Source of the DNA: Azoarcus sp. PA01
GTDB lineage: Bacteria > Pseudomonadota > Gammaproteobacteria > Burkholderiales > Rhodocyclaceae
Assembly: GCA_001274695.2 (NCBI GenBank)
Contig: LARU01000002.1
Location: 62,001-126,000, forward strand
DNA length: 64,000 bases
Direction: 5' to 3'
Part shown: positions 34,820 to 42,237 of the stretch, piece after piece
Layout: the number at the start of each line of letters is the position of its first letter
How positions within the stretch are numbered: position 1 is the stretch's first letter
Translations under genes and position numbers: made by a program
Notes under the pieces: generated by a model
Seen by the model: only the letters and a program-made list of their open reading frames with translations
What the model was told of the DNA's origin: nothing
The model's database searches: none

Positions 34820-35972
34820 TGCGCGCGGCCTGTGCGGCAAGGTGGGTTTCGAAGCGCTCGAGGATGAGCGGCCACGCGAGCTGCTCGGCGACCTGCCGCG
34901 CCGCCACCCCGAACGCGCGGCGTGCGTCGGCGTCCGCCGCCAGCGCGCAGGCCGCTTCGATGAAGCCCGCGTCACCGCCCGGCGGCAGCACGCGCGCGCA
35001 GACCCCGTCGACGAGGTGTTCGCGCGCGGCGCCGAGGTCGTAGGCGACGATCGGCAGGCCGCTCGCCATCGCTTCGAGCGTGACGTTGCCGAACGTCTCG
35101 GTGACGCTCGGAAACAGGAACAGGTCGGCCGACGCGAAATGCTCGGCGAGCGCGACGCCGCGCTGCACGCCGGCGAACACCTGGTCGGCTGCGTCACGCT
35201 CGAGTTGCCGGCGCAGCGGGCCTTCGCCGACCCACACGAGCCGTGCGCCGGGATGCGCTTCGCGCAGCGCGCGAAACGCCTCGAGCACGACGGCAGGATT
35301 CTTCTCGGGCGCGAGGCGGCCGACATGGAGCACCGCCAGCTGCCCGGGGCCGAGGCCCCAGCTCGCGCGCAGCGCGGCGCTGCGGCGGCGCGGGGAAAAG
35401 AGCTCCGTGTCGACGCCGCGGCCGACGCACGCGAGATGGCGGTAGCCGCAGCTGCGCAACTCGTCGGCCAGCGCCGCGGTCGCGACGAAAGTCAGGTCGG
35501 TACGGTTGTGAAAGCTGCGCAGCGTCGCGTCGATCGCGTGGGCGAGATGCCCGAGGCGGTAATAGCCGCTGTATTTCTGAAAATGCGTGCGGTAGTCGCT
35601 CGTCACCGGAATGCCGAGCTGACGCGCCGCGAACAGCGCCGACCAGCCGAGCGGGCCTTCGGTGACGACATGCACAACATCCGGCCGGGTCTGCCGCCAG
35701 TGGCGCAGCAGGCGCAGCGGCGCCGGCAAGCCCAGTTGCAGGCCCGGATAGCGCGGCAGCGGCAGGCCTCGCACGCACAGCGTATCGGCCGGCATCGTCG
35801 CCGTCGCCGGCGTCATGCCGACGCGATCGGTCCTCTGCCGCGGCCGCACCAGTCCGACGCGATGGCCGCCATCGAGCAGGTGACGCAACGCCCGTTCGAC
35901 GGTCAACGCGACGCCGTTGAGCTCCGGCGGATAGGTTTCGGTGACCAGCGCGATCGACAGTGCTGTTTTCAT
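34785..35972 (-). CDS. Family 4 glycosyltransferase (MgtA-like)
   Basis: This is a 395-residue protein from ATG 35972 with GAGGAGG upstream; the frame extends upstream but without support. It shows LVTETYPPELNGVALTVERA (loop with conserved PELNGV), TSDYRTHFQKYSGYYRL, VGRLAPEKN and the E-x7-E signature ETFGNVTLEAMASGLPIVAY. These are features of GDP-mannose-dependent alpha-mannosyltransferases that modify lipids. It is transcribed with the PAP2 gene, so lipid-linked glycan synthesis is likely. A strong sigma-54 promoter lies 66 bp upstream. Confidence 0.9.
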   Translation of the reverse strand: MKTALSIALVTETYPPELNGVALTVERALRHLLDGGHRVGLVRPRQRTDRVGMTPATATMPADTLCVRGLPLPRYPGLQLGLPAPLRLLRHWRQTRPDVVHVVTEGPLGWSALFAARQLGIPVTSDYRTHFQKYSGYYRLGHLAHAIDATLRSFHNRTDLTFVATAALADELRSCGYRHLACVGRGVDTELFSPRRRSAALRASWGLGPGQLAVLHVGRLAPEKNPAVVLEAFRALREAHPGARLVWVGEGPLRRQLERDAADQVFAGVQRGVALAEHFASADLFLFPSVTETFGNVTLEAMASGLPIVAYDLGAAREHLVDGVCARVLPPGGDAGFIEAACALAADADARRAFGVAARQVAEQLAWPLILERFETHLAAQAARNVPTGDIATAA

Positions 35973-36037
35973 TCGTGTCCTCCTCGACTGCGGCGCGGCG
36001 TTCCGCCGTCGTCCGGCGGGAAAGCGTGAGCAGGTGA

Positions 36038-36051
36038 GCAAGCCTCGTGCC
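36038..36051 (-). promoter_or_regulatory. Candidate sigma-54 promoter for glycosyltransferase-PAP2
   Basis: On the minus strand this reads GGCACGAGGCTTGC, an exact match to GGYAC-N5-TTGC with 10-bp spacing. It is back-to-back with the plus-strand candidate at 36074-36087, 22 bp between them. Confidence 0.7.
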
Positions 36052-36073
36052 CGGCCCCCGTAGCCCGCCTCCG

Positions 36074-36087
36074 GGCACGCTGTTCGC
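36074..36087 (+). promoter_or_regulatory. Candidate sigma-54 promoter for the ferritin-PLD operon
   Basis: GGCACGCTGTTCGC: correct GG-N10-GC spacing, one mismatch (TCGC for TTGC). It lies 186 bp upstream of ATG 36273, implying a long leader. I see no palindrome pair of the GYAA-N3-TTAC type in this gap. Confidence 0.45.
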
Positions 36088-36272
36088 ATGGAGCGTCGCG
36101 AGGGCCCCGGAACAAAGATGACGAACCTGGCGAAGTCGTCCAGCCATGCAGACGATCGCCGTCCTTCCCCCGGGACGCCGATCGCCGCCGGACTTGCTGG
36201 AAGTCGGAAGTCGTGCTCGTTGCCGGGCGCCCTCGCTGCGCGTTTCATCCTCACAATTGACAGGAGTCTTAC

Positions 36273-36848
36273 ATGCCCAGCCAGCCCGACCCGCAGACCT
36301 CCCCCGCCCCGGCGATGCTGTCCGACGTGAAGACGCTGCGCGAACGCGCGCGACGGCACATCGAGGAAGGCGCGCTGACCGAAAACTACGCTGGCGACCG
36401 GGACACGATCCTGCGGCTGCTCAACGAAGCGCTCGCGACCGAGATCGTGTGCGCGCTGCGTTACAAACGTCATTACTACACAGCCAAGGGGCTGACTTCG
36501 GCAGGCGTCGCCGACGAGTTTCTCGAGCACGCGCACGAGGAAGAGGAACATGCGGACCGTATAGCCGAGCGGATTACCCAGCTCGGGGGGGAACCGGACT
36601 TCTCCCCCGATACGCTCACTGCCCGCAGCCACGCCGAATACATCGAAGGCGCGTCGCTGATCGACATGATCAAGGAAGACCTGGTCGCCGAGCGGATCGC
36701 GATCGACAGCTATCGCGAAGCGGTGCAGTACATCGGGGCGACTGACCCGACGACAAGGCGCCTGCTCGAGGACATCCTCGCCGTCGAGGAAGAACACGCC
36801 GACGACATGCAGTCGCTGATCGAGCAGATCGGCGCGCGTGCTGGCTGA
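36273..36848 (+). CDS. Ferritin-like (bacterioferritin/DPS-type) protein
   Basis: This is a 191-residue four-helix protein from ATG 36273 (AGGAG 8 bases upstream). Metal-ligand patterns are visible: a Glu in LLNEALATEIVCALRYKRHY, an E-x2-H in HAHEEEEHADRIAERI, and a second carboxylate/E-x2-H pair in IKEDLVAERIAIDSY and LAVEEEHADDM. This suggests a di-iron centre and iron storage or peroxide protection. Residues 1-25 form a disordered extension. It leads a plus-strand operon with the PLD-VTT gene 11 bp downstream. Confidence 0.9.
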   Translation: MPSQPDPQTSPAPAMLSDVKTLRERARRHIEEGALTENYAGDRDTILRLLNEALATEIVCALRYKRHYYTAKGLTSAGVADEFLEHAHEEEEHADRIAERITQLGGEPDFSPDTLTARSHAEYIEGASLIDMIKEDLVAERIAIDSYREAVQYIGATDPTTRRLLEDILAVEEEHADDMQSLIEQIGARAG

Positions 36849-36859
36849 CGGAGGGCATC

Positions 36860-39088
36860 TTGCAGCCGGTGGATGCGCCGCCGTTGAACGAAAGCCGGAA
36901 ACACCGGGATCCCGGGGACAGCCTGTTCCAGCCCGGCGTCAATTGCTTCACCGTCGCGCGGGCAGCCCGGGTCGGGCTGCTCGTCGATGGCGAGGCGTAC
37001 TTCAAGGCCTTCGTCGCCGCTGCCGAGCGCGCCACGCGTTCGATCCTGATCCTGGCCTGGGACTTCAACAGCAACACCCGCCTGCACTTCGCCGCCGAGA
37101 CCCGCGACGGCCCTCCGGCTCGCCTCGGCGACTTCCTGAACTGGCTCACGCGGCGCCGGCGCGACCTGCACGTTCACATCCTCGACTGGGATTACCCGCT
37201 GGTGTTCGGCGTCGACCGCGAGTTGCCGCCGACTTATGGCTTCGGCTGGCGCGCGCATCGGCGCGTGCATCTGGCCTACGACAACACGCATCCGGTCAGC
37301 GGCTCGCACCACCAGAAAATCGTCGTCATCGACGATGCGCTGGCTTTCATCGGCGGCTTCGACCTGACCGAACGACGCTGGGACACTCCCGCCCACAGTC
37401 CTGCCGAACCGCACCGCGTGTGCGGCGAAGTACGCTACCCACCGTTCCACGACCTGATGATGGCCGTCGAGGGCCCGGCGGCGCTCGCGCTTGCCGGTAT
37501 CGCCCGGGCACGCTGGCTCGGCGCGACCGGCCACGCGCTGCCGCCCCCGGCGCCGGCGCCGTCGCGCTGGCCGGCGTCGCTCGACGTCGACTTCACCGAC
37601 ATCGATGTCGCGCTCGCGCGCACCTTGCCCGAAACCGCGCTGCAGGTAGGCGTGCATGAAGTCGAAGCGTTGTATCTCGACATGATCGCCGCCGCCCGCG
37701 GACTGATCTACATCGAGAACCAGTACTTCACCGCGTACCGCATCGGCGAGGCGCTCGCCGCGCGACTCGCCGAACCGGACGGACCGGAGATCGTCGTCGT
37801 CGTGCGCCTGTTCAGCCACGGCTGGCTCGAGGAACACACGATGCACGTGTTGCGCACGCGCCTCATCCAGCGCCTGCGCGCTGCCGACCACTACGGGCGG
37901 TTCCACATCCTCTATCCGCACGTCGACGGCCTCGACGAAAACATCTGCATCGATCTTCATTCGAAGCTGATGATCGTCGACGACGAGATCCTGCGCATCG
38001 GCTCGGCAAACCTGTGCAACCGCTCGATGGGCATGGACACCGAATGCGACGCGGCGCTTGAAGCGCGCGGCGACCCGCAGGTGGCCGCGACGATCCACGC
38101 GTTTCGCAACGAGCTGCTCGCCGAACACCTCGACGTTGCGCCGCAGCAGGTCGAGGACGCGTTCCGCGAGCAGGGAAGCCTGCGCGGTGCGATCGACGCC
38201 CTCGCGGGACGCGCCCGCACGCTCAAGCCGATCGAACGCCTGCCGGAGTGGCCCGAGACCGTCATCGGGCTGGCGAGCGTCGGAGATCCGGCGGCGCCGG
38301 TTTCGCTCGAGCGCCTGGTCGAGGAGTTCAGCCCGGAAGTCGCGGGCGAGGAAGAGGTCACGCCGCGCAACCGGCGCAACTTCATCAAGCGCGTTGCGCT
38401 GAAAGTGGGGCTGTTTTTCGCCGTGGTCGCGGCCCTCACCGCGATGTGGCACTACACTCCGCTCGCCGCGTGGGTCGACGCCTCGCGCATCACCGCCTGG
38501 GCGGAGGAATTCGCCGGCCGCCCGTGGGCGCCGCTGGTGATCCTCGTCGCCTACACGCCGGCGTGCATCGTGATGTTCCCGCGACCGCTGATCACGCTCG
38601 CGGCAGTGGTCGCGTTCGGTCCATTCCTCGGCTTCGCGTATGCGCTGTCGGGCATCCTGATCGCGGCGCTGCTGACCTACGTCGCGGGCATGTACCTGCC
38701 GCGCCACACCGTGCACAGCTTCGCCGGTCGCCCGCTGCGGCGCGTCACCGAGACGCTGCGCCGCCGCAGCCTGCTGGCGGTGACCGCGTTGCGGCTCGTG
38801 CCGCTGGCGCCTTTCGCAGTCGAAGGCCTGGTCGCTGCGGCGATCGGCATCCGGCTGTGGCACTTCATGCTCGGCACGCTGATCGGCATGCTGCCCGGCA
38901 CGCTGGCGACGACGATCTTCGGCGACCAGCTCGAAGCCGCGCTGAACGATCCGGCGCAGATCAACTACACCGTGCTCGCCGCCGCCGTCGTCGGCGTGAG
39001 CCTGCTGACGCTGGCGGTCCGCCGCTGGCTCGTGAGCCAGCACAGGGAGACCGTACCGCATGGCGACACAGGCAACCGGGCTCGCTAG
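36860..39088 (+). CDS. Phospholipase D-like synthase fused to a VTT (DedA-like) membrane domain
   Basis: This is a 742-residue protein from TTG 36860 with GGAGGG upstream. Two HKD catalytic motifs lie in HHQKIVVIDDALAFIGGFD (near 149) and HSKLMIVDDEILRIGSAN (near 367), as in cardiolipin synthases. Residues about 515-720 form a polytopic VTT/SNARE-associated domain (VILVAYTPACIVMFPRPLIT, then LLAVTALRLVPLAPFAVEGL). The fusion would make or move phospholipids at the inner membrane. It overlaps the EEP gene by 29 bp. E. coli clsB (ybhO) and ybhP form a comparable pair. Confidence 0.9.
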   Translation: MQPVDAPPLNESRKHRDPGDSLFQPGVNCFTVARAARVGLLVDGEAYFKAFVAAAERATRSILILAWDFNSNTRLHFAAETRDGPPARLGDFLNWLTRRRRDLHVHILDWDYPLVFGVDRELPPTYGFGWRAHRRVHLAYDNTHPVSGSHHQKIVVIDDALAFIGGFDLTERRWDTPAHSPAEPHRVCGEVRYPPFHDLMMAVEGPAALALAGIARARWLGATGHALPPPAPAPSRWPASLDVDFTDIDVALARTLPETALQVGVHEVEALYLDMIAAARGLIYIENQYFTAYRIGEALAARLAEPDGPEIVVVVRLFSHGWLEEHTMHVLRTRLIQRLRAADHYGRFHILYPHVDGLDENICIDLHSKLMIVDDEILRIGSANLCNRSMGMDTECDAALEARGDPQVAATIHAFRNELLAEHLDVAPQQVEDAFREQGSLRGAIDALAGRARTLKPIERLPEWPETVIGLASVGDPAAPVSLERLVEEFSPEVAGEEEVTPRNRRNFIKRVALKVGLFFAVVAALTAMWHYTPLAAWVDASRITAWAEEFAGRPWAPLVILVAYTPACIVMFPRPLITLAAVVAFGPFLGFAYALSGILIAALLTYVAGMYLPRHTVHSFAGRPLRRVTETLRRRSLLAVTALRLVPLAPFAVEGLVAAAIGIRLWHFMLGTLIGMLPGTLATTIFGDQLEAALNDPAQINYTVLAAAVVGVSLLTLAVRRWLVSQHRETVPHGDTGNRAR

Positions 39089-39875
39089 CTGGCGCAATCT
39101 CGACGAGGCGCTCGGCAGCGATTGTCTGCGGATCTCGACGTACAACATCCACCGCTGCATCGGCAGCGACCGGCGCGAGGACGCGTCACGCGTCGCACGC
39201 GTCATCGGCGAGCTGAACTGCGACACCATCGGCCTGCAGGAAGTCGATAACCGGCCGGACGGCGGCCACGATTCGATGCAGCTCGACTTTCTCGCGCACG
39301 CCGCGTCGATGACGGCGATCGCGGGCCACACGATCGTGCGGCACGAAGGCGAATTCGGCAACGCGCTGTTGACGCGGCGGCCGGTACTGGGCGTGCGCCA
39401 GCACGATCTGAGCTTCAACCGGCGCGAGCCGCGTGGCGCGCTCGAAGTCGACCTCGACGTCGAAGGCGAAATCGTGCGCGTCATCGTCACGCATCTCGGC
39501 CTGCGCCCTGCGGAACGTCGCTTCCAGGTGCAGAAGATGCTGAAGCTGCTGCACCATCTGCCGATGGACCAGATCGTCGTCGTGCTCGGCGACATCAACG
39601 AATGGCTGCCGCTCGGCCGTCCATTGCGCTGGCTGCACGGCATCCTCGGCCACGCGCCGGCGGAGCGTTCGTTTCCAGTGTGGCTGCCGATGTTCGCGCT
39701 CGATCGCGTGTGGGTGCGGCCCCGCCACAACCTGCTGGCGTTCGAGACGCACCGTTCGCCCACTTCGCGCAAGGCCTCCGACCACCTTCCGGTGAAGGCG
39801 ATCATCGCCACCGGCAGGCGCCCGGTGATCCCGCACGTGCGCGTGCGCGATGCGGCAAGCGCGACGCCGGCATGA
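39060..39875 (+). CDS. Endonuclease/exonuclease/phosphatase-family protein (YbhP-like)
   Basis: This is a 271-residue metal-dependent hydrolase. Catalytic segments are STYNIHRC (near 28), IGLQEVDN (Glu near 60), VVLGDINEW (Asp and Asn near 177) and SDHLPVKA (His near 241). Its place directly behind a PLD synthase, overlapping it by 29 bp, mirrors the E. coli ybhP-clsB neighbourhood and suggests a phospholipid or phosphodiester substrate rather than DNA. Confidence 0.88.
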   Translation: MATQATGLASWRNLDEALGSDCLRISTYNIHRCIGSDRREDASRVARVIGELNCDTIGLQEVDNRPDGGHDSMQLDFLAHAASMTAIAGHTIVRHEGEFGNALLTRRPVLGVRQHDLSFNRREPRGALEVDLDVEGEIVRVIVTHLGLRPAERRFQVQKMLKLLHHLPMDQIVVVLGDINEWLPLGRPLRWLHGILGHAPAERSFPVWLPMFALDRVWVRPRHNLLAFETHRSPTSRKASDHLPVKAIIATGRRPVIPHVRVRDAASATPA

Positions 39876-39925
39876 ACTTGAACGCGAACCCCGTGCGCCG
39901 TCAGGAACGTCAGGAGGAACCCGAC

Positions 39926-40327
39926 ATGCCCAAAAATCGACAGGTGGAGTTGCCCGGTACACTGAAGCGCTCGCCGCCGAAAGCGCAGCGCACTTACGCG
40001 AAGACGCTCAGAAGCGCCGAAGAAGAATACGGTCCGGGCGAGCGCGCGAGCCGTACCGCGATCGCGGCGCTCAAGCACAGCTTCGAAAAAGTCGGCGATC
40101 ACTGGGAGGCCAAAGCGAAACCCGGCCCGTCCGACCCGCAGGCCCGCCGCAGTGCCGCCGACCGACGGGACGGCAAGCGCGCCAGTGGCGAGACGTTCGG
40201 CGGCGTGGACGTCCTCGGACATACGCGCCAGGAGCTCTATGAGCGGGCCGCGGCGCTCGGCATCCGCGGGCGCTCGCGCATGACCAAGGAAGAGCTGGCG
40301 CGCGCAATCGCTTCGCGGCAGGACTGA
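39926..40327 (+). CDS. ChaB-family protein with C-terminal Rho-N/SAP-like motif
   Basis: This is a 133-residue protein from ATG 39926 (AGGAGG upstream). Residues 5-65 match ChaB (LPGTLKRSPPKAQRTYAKTL, then ASRTAIAALKHSFEKVGDHW). The C-terminal helix-extension-helix (ELYERAAALGIRGRSRMTKE) resembles nucleic-acid-binding Rho-N or SAP modules. ChaB is linked to cation transport regulation in E. coli, but its molecular role is unclear. It is the last gene of the ferritin-PLD-EEP run, followed by a strong hairpin. Confidence 0.85.
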   Translation: MPKNRQVELPGTLKRSPPKAQRTYAKTLRSAEEEYGPGERASRTAIAALKHSFEKVGDHWEAKAKPGPSDPQARRSAADRRDGKRASGETFGGVDVLGHTRQELYERAAALGIRGRSRMTKEELARAIASRQD

Positions 40328-40343
40328 GGAAACGCCTGCCCTT

Positions 40344-40372
40344 TCGTCGCGCGCTACCGCTGCGCGCGACGA
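40344..40372. terminator. Strong GC hairpin after chaB
   Basis: An 11-bp perfect stem, TCGTCGCGCGC (40344-40354) with GCGCGCGACGA (40362-40372), has a 7-base loop and starts 17 bp after the chaB stop. No T tract follows, so termination would be imperfect or Rho-assisted. Confidence 0.45.
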
Positions 40373-40397
40373 GCCCTTTCGGGCGCAGGGCGCGCGA

Positions 40398-40427
40398 GTA
40401 GGATTTTCCGCGAGCTGTATCTTTTTC
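40398..40427. promoter_or_regulatory. Degenerate tandem site upstream of the phasin gene
   Basis: GTAGGATTTTC and GTATCTTTTTC are separated by 8 bp, the same layout as the GYAA-N3-TTAC pairs but with weaker matches. The pair lies about 100 bp upstream of the sigma-54-like promoter at 40530-40543. Confidence 0.3.
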
Positions 40428-40529
40428 ACGAAAGCTCGCGTGCCGAGCCACGGCGCAAATTTCCTCGATCATCCCCGATCCCTGGCGCAGCGCCGGATCG
40501 GGACACATTTCCCGCTACTCCCCAAAACG

Positions 40530-40543
40530 GGCCCTGATGTTGC
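40530..40543 (+). promoter_or_regulatory. Candidate sigma-54 promoter of the phasin gene
   Basis: GGCCCTGATGTTGC: 10-bp spacing, TTGC intact, one mismatch at the -24 element (GGCCC). It overlaps the palindrome at 40538-40552 and lies 98 bp upstream of ATG 40641. Confidence 0.45.
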
Positions 40544-40552
40544 TATGCAACA
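40538..40552. promoter_or_regulatory. Perfect palindrome at the phasin promoter (PhaR-like operator?)
   Basis: TGTTGC-TAT-GCAACA is a perfect 6+3+6 palindrome containing TGC-N3-GCA, the kind of core described for the phasin repressor PhaR. It covers the -12 element of the candidate promoter, where a repressor would block polymerase. Confidence 0.4.
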
Positions 40553-40582
40553 GCAACCTTCGACAGCGAGGGTTGACCAGTA

Positions 40583-40611
40583 GCGAAATGGCCGGACAAC
40601 GGCCATTTCGC
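40583..40611. terminator. Hairpin in the phasin leader
   Basis: GCGAAATGGCC (40583-40593) and GGCCATTTCGC (40601-40611) form a perfect 11-bp stem with a 7-base loop, 30 bp before the phasin ATG. It would be part of the phasin mRNA leader if transcription starts near 40555. There is no T tract; it could stabilise the mRNA or attenuate. Confidence 0.4.
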
Positions 40612-40640
40612 ATCTTTCAACACTGCACAGGAGTATTCAG

Positions 40641-41441
40641 ATGGCCCAGCAACGGCAAACGAATGAAGACCCTCGTCGACAAACGGCGGAACGCCCAAGT
40701 CAGCAGAATGAAGACGTACGCCAGCAGAGGAACGAAGAGATGAACGCTGAATCCTCTCGCCAGCAAGGACGGCAGGAGAGCTTTGGCGGGCGCGGGCGGG
40801 AATCGGTGGACATGGCAGCGACGACGCTGCGTGGGTTCGGCCAGCTGTATGACATGGAGGCGGCCAGCGCTCGCATCTTCATGCGCGCGCAGGCTCGCGC
40901 CTTGTCGGCGATGGGTTTTCCCGACTATTCCCATTTCTTCGAGCTGGCTGACGAGCGGGCGAAGCGCCTGTTTTCGACCACGACCGACACGCTGCTGCAA
41001 TCGAATCGCCACGCGAACCGCACCGCCGGAGAAATCCAGCGCCATCGCGGACGGCTGTGGGAACAGCAGACGATGGATCTGACGGAAGCCTGGCAGACCG
41101 GCCTGCAGGAATTGCAGCATCAGGCGACCGAAAGTCTCGATGACCTTAAGGAGCTGGTACGCCAGCAGGCGGACGAGCTCGCGATGGCGACGGATTCGTT
41201 GAGCGAGTCGACGCGCGAAACTTTGCGCGAAGGCGGTGAACAGTTCCGCGCAACGGTACGCGAAGGTTTCGAACGCAGCCGGGAACTCACCAGCCGTCAC
41301 GCTGAAACGATGCGGCGTCAGGGAGAGGAACTGGCAGAAGAGACGCGGGAAGCAGGCGAGGAAGCGCGAACCGAAATGTCCCGCGCCGGCGAGGAGGCGA
41401 CACGCTCCGAGCGTGGTTCACGTTCCCACAAGGCCGCTTGA
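40641..41441 (+). CDS. Phasin-family protein
   Basis: This is a 266-residue, highly charged helical protein. Residues 1-55 are Gln/Glu/Arg-rich and disordered. Residues about 58-180 match a phasin-like amphipathic helix bundle (MEAASARIFMRAQARALSAM, FPDYSHFFELADERAKRLFS, ending LKELVRQQADELA). The C-terminal tail is a Glu/Arg coiled coil. Phasins coat polyhydroxyalkanoate granules. The leader carries a palindrome and hairpin consistent with repression and tuned expression. It is followed by a hairpin at 41456. Confidence 0.8.
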   Translation: MAQQRQTNEDPRRQTAERPSQQNEDVRQQRNEEMNAESSRQQGRQESFGGRGRESVDMAATTLRGFGQLYDMEAASARIFMRAQARALSAMGFPDYSHFFELADERAKRLFSTTTDTLLQSNRHANRTAGEIQRHRGRLWEQQTMDLTEAWQTGLQELQHQATESLDDLKELVRQQADELAMATDSLSESTRETLREGGEQFRATVREGFERSRELTSRHAETMRRQGEELAEETREAGEEARTEMSRAGEEATRSERGSRSHKAA

Positions 41442-41455
41442 TCGGCCTCGGCAGC

Positions 41456-41481
41456 ACGCTCCCGGGTAGGGCCGGGAGCGT
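41456..41481. terminator. Hairpin after the phasin gene
   Basis: A perfect 10-bp stem, ACGCTCCCGG with CCGGGAGCGT, has a 6-base loop and lies 15 bp after the phasin stop and 22 bp before the convergent gene's stop. No T tract is present. Confidence 0.5.
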
Positions 41482-41502
41482 CTGAAAAGGAACAGCGCGG
41501 GG

Positions 41503-41841
41503 TCAATTCCCGCGCTTTCGCAGCCGCCGCTGTTCGAACACCGTCAACGGCACAACCACTGCCGGACTGGCGTTGCAGCTGCGCCGGGGAGACACTTCCG
41601 CCCGGCTTCCGGTCAGACCCAGGGTCGCAAGTTCCCACCACAACGCCATCGAAACGAAAGGAGCCTCCCAAACCGAGGGCCCCAAGTCGAGCGTGTCCTC
41701 GGCTTTGCGCGACAGCCAATAGCCGCCCGAGTGAAAAATCATCGTCAGGTCTTCGCTCGGTACACCGGCGTCCGTCATCCTCGCCATGGTCGGCTGCAGT
41801 TCTTCAAGGCGGGAAATAAGGCAATAAATTGAACAATGCAT
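41503..41841 (-). CDS. Small protein of unknown function
   Basis: This is a 112-residue protein from ATG 41841 (AGGA upstream). The opening MHCSIYCLISRLEELQPTMA, then AGVPSEDLTMIF, has the strand-helix-strand look of small stress proteins of the general-stress-protein-17M type, but the match is weak. The middle has one moderately hydrophobic stretch (APFVSMALWWELATLGL) and the tail is basic. Convergent with phasin. It could be a truncated gene. Confidence 0.45.
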   Translation of the reverse strand: MHCSIYCLISRLEELQPTMARMTDAGVPSEDLTMIFHSGGYWLSRKAEDTLDLGPSVWEAPFVSMALWWELATLGLTGSRAEVSPRRSCNASPAVVVPLTVFEQRRLRKRGN

Positions 41842-42237
41842 AATGGTCCTCGGCGTTTACCTACACCACGACCTGCGTCGACACGACGACCGGTGAATTG
41901 ACCTTCGTGAGCGCACTGACAGCAAACGCGCTGATTCATTGTGCGGCCGGCTCGGGAGTGCCGGCTCATACTCAGTTCCAGCAGGATTCGAGCCAGCTTC
42001 TCTCATCTACTTCAGACCGAAGACCCAACTTGGGGCCAGAGTACCGTTACCATTTTTTTGTCACAAGACATGAAAACCAGTATTTCCGCGTGATTTCGCA
42101 ACTTTTTGCGTCGCGCCACCATGTTTCCCGAACTTGTCTCCGCACCGTTCGCGCGGCCCGATTCCCCGGCCTCGACCGGCAGGAACACGCCTTGCCCAAG
42201 GGACGGAATTACAATCATTTCCCCCTAAGGTACAGCG
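41842..42237. other. 396-bp gap without a supported gene
   Basis: The gap is slightly less GC-rich than its surroundings. Open frames here lack ribosome sites and normal codon bias. The only feature I can support is the weak sigma-54-like element at 42182-42195. Confidence 0.5.
42182..42195 (+). promoter_or_regulatory. Weak candidate sigma-54 promoter for the NDH-2 gene
   Basis: GGAACACGCCTTGC: correct spacing and TTGC, one mismatch at -24 (GGAAC). It lies 43 bp upstream of ATG 42238. Confidence 0.4.
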
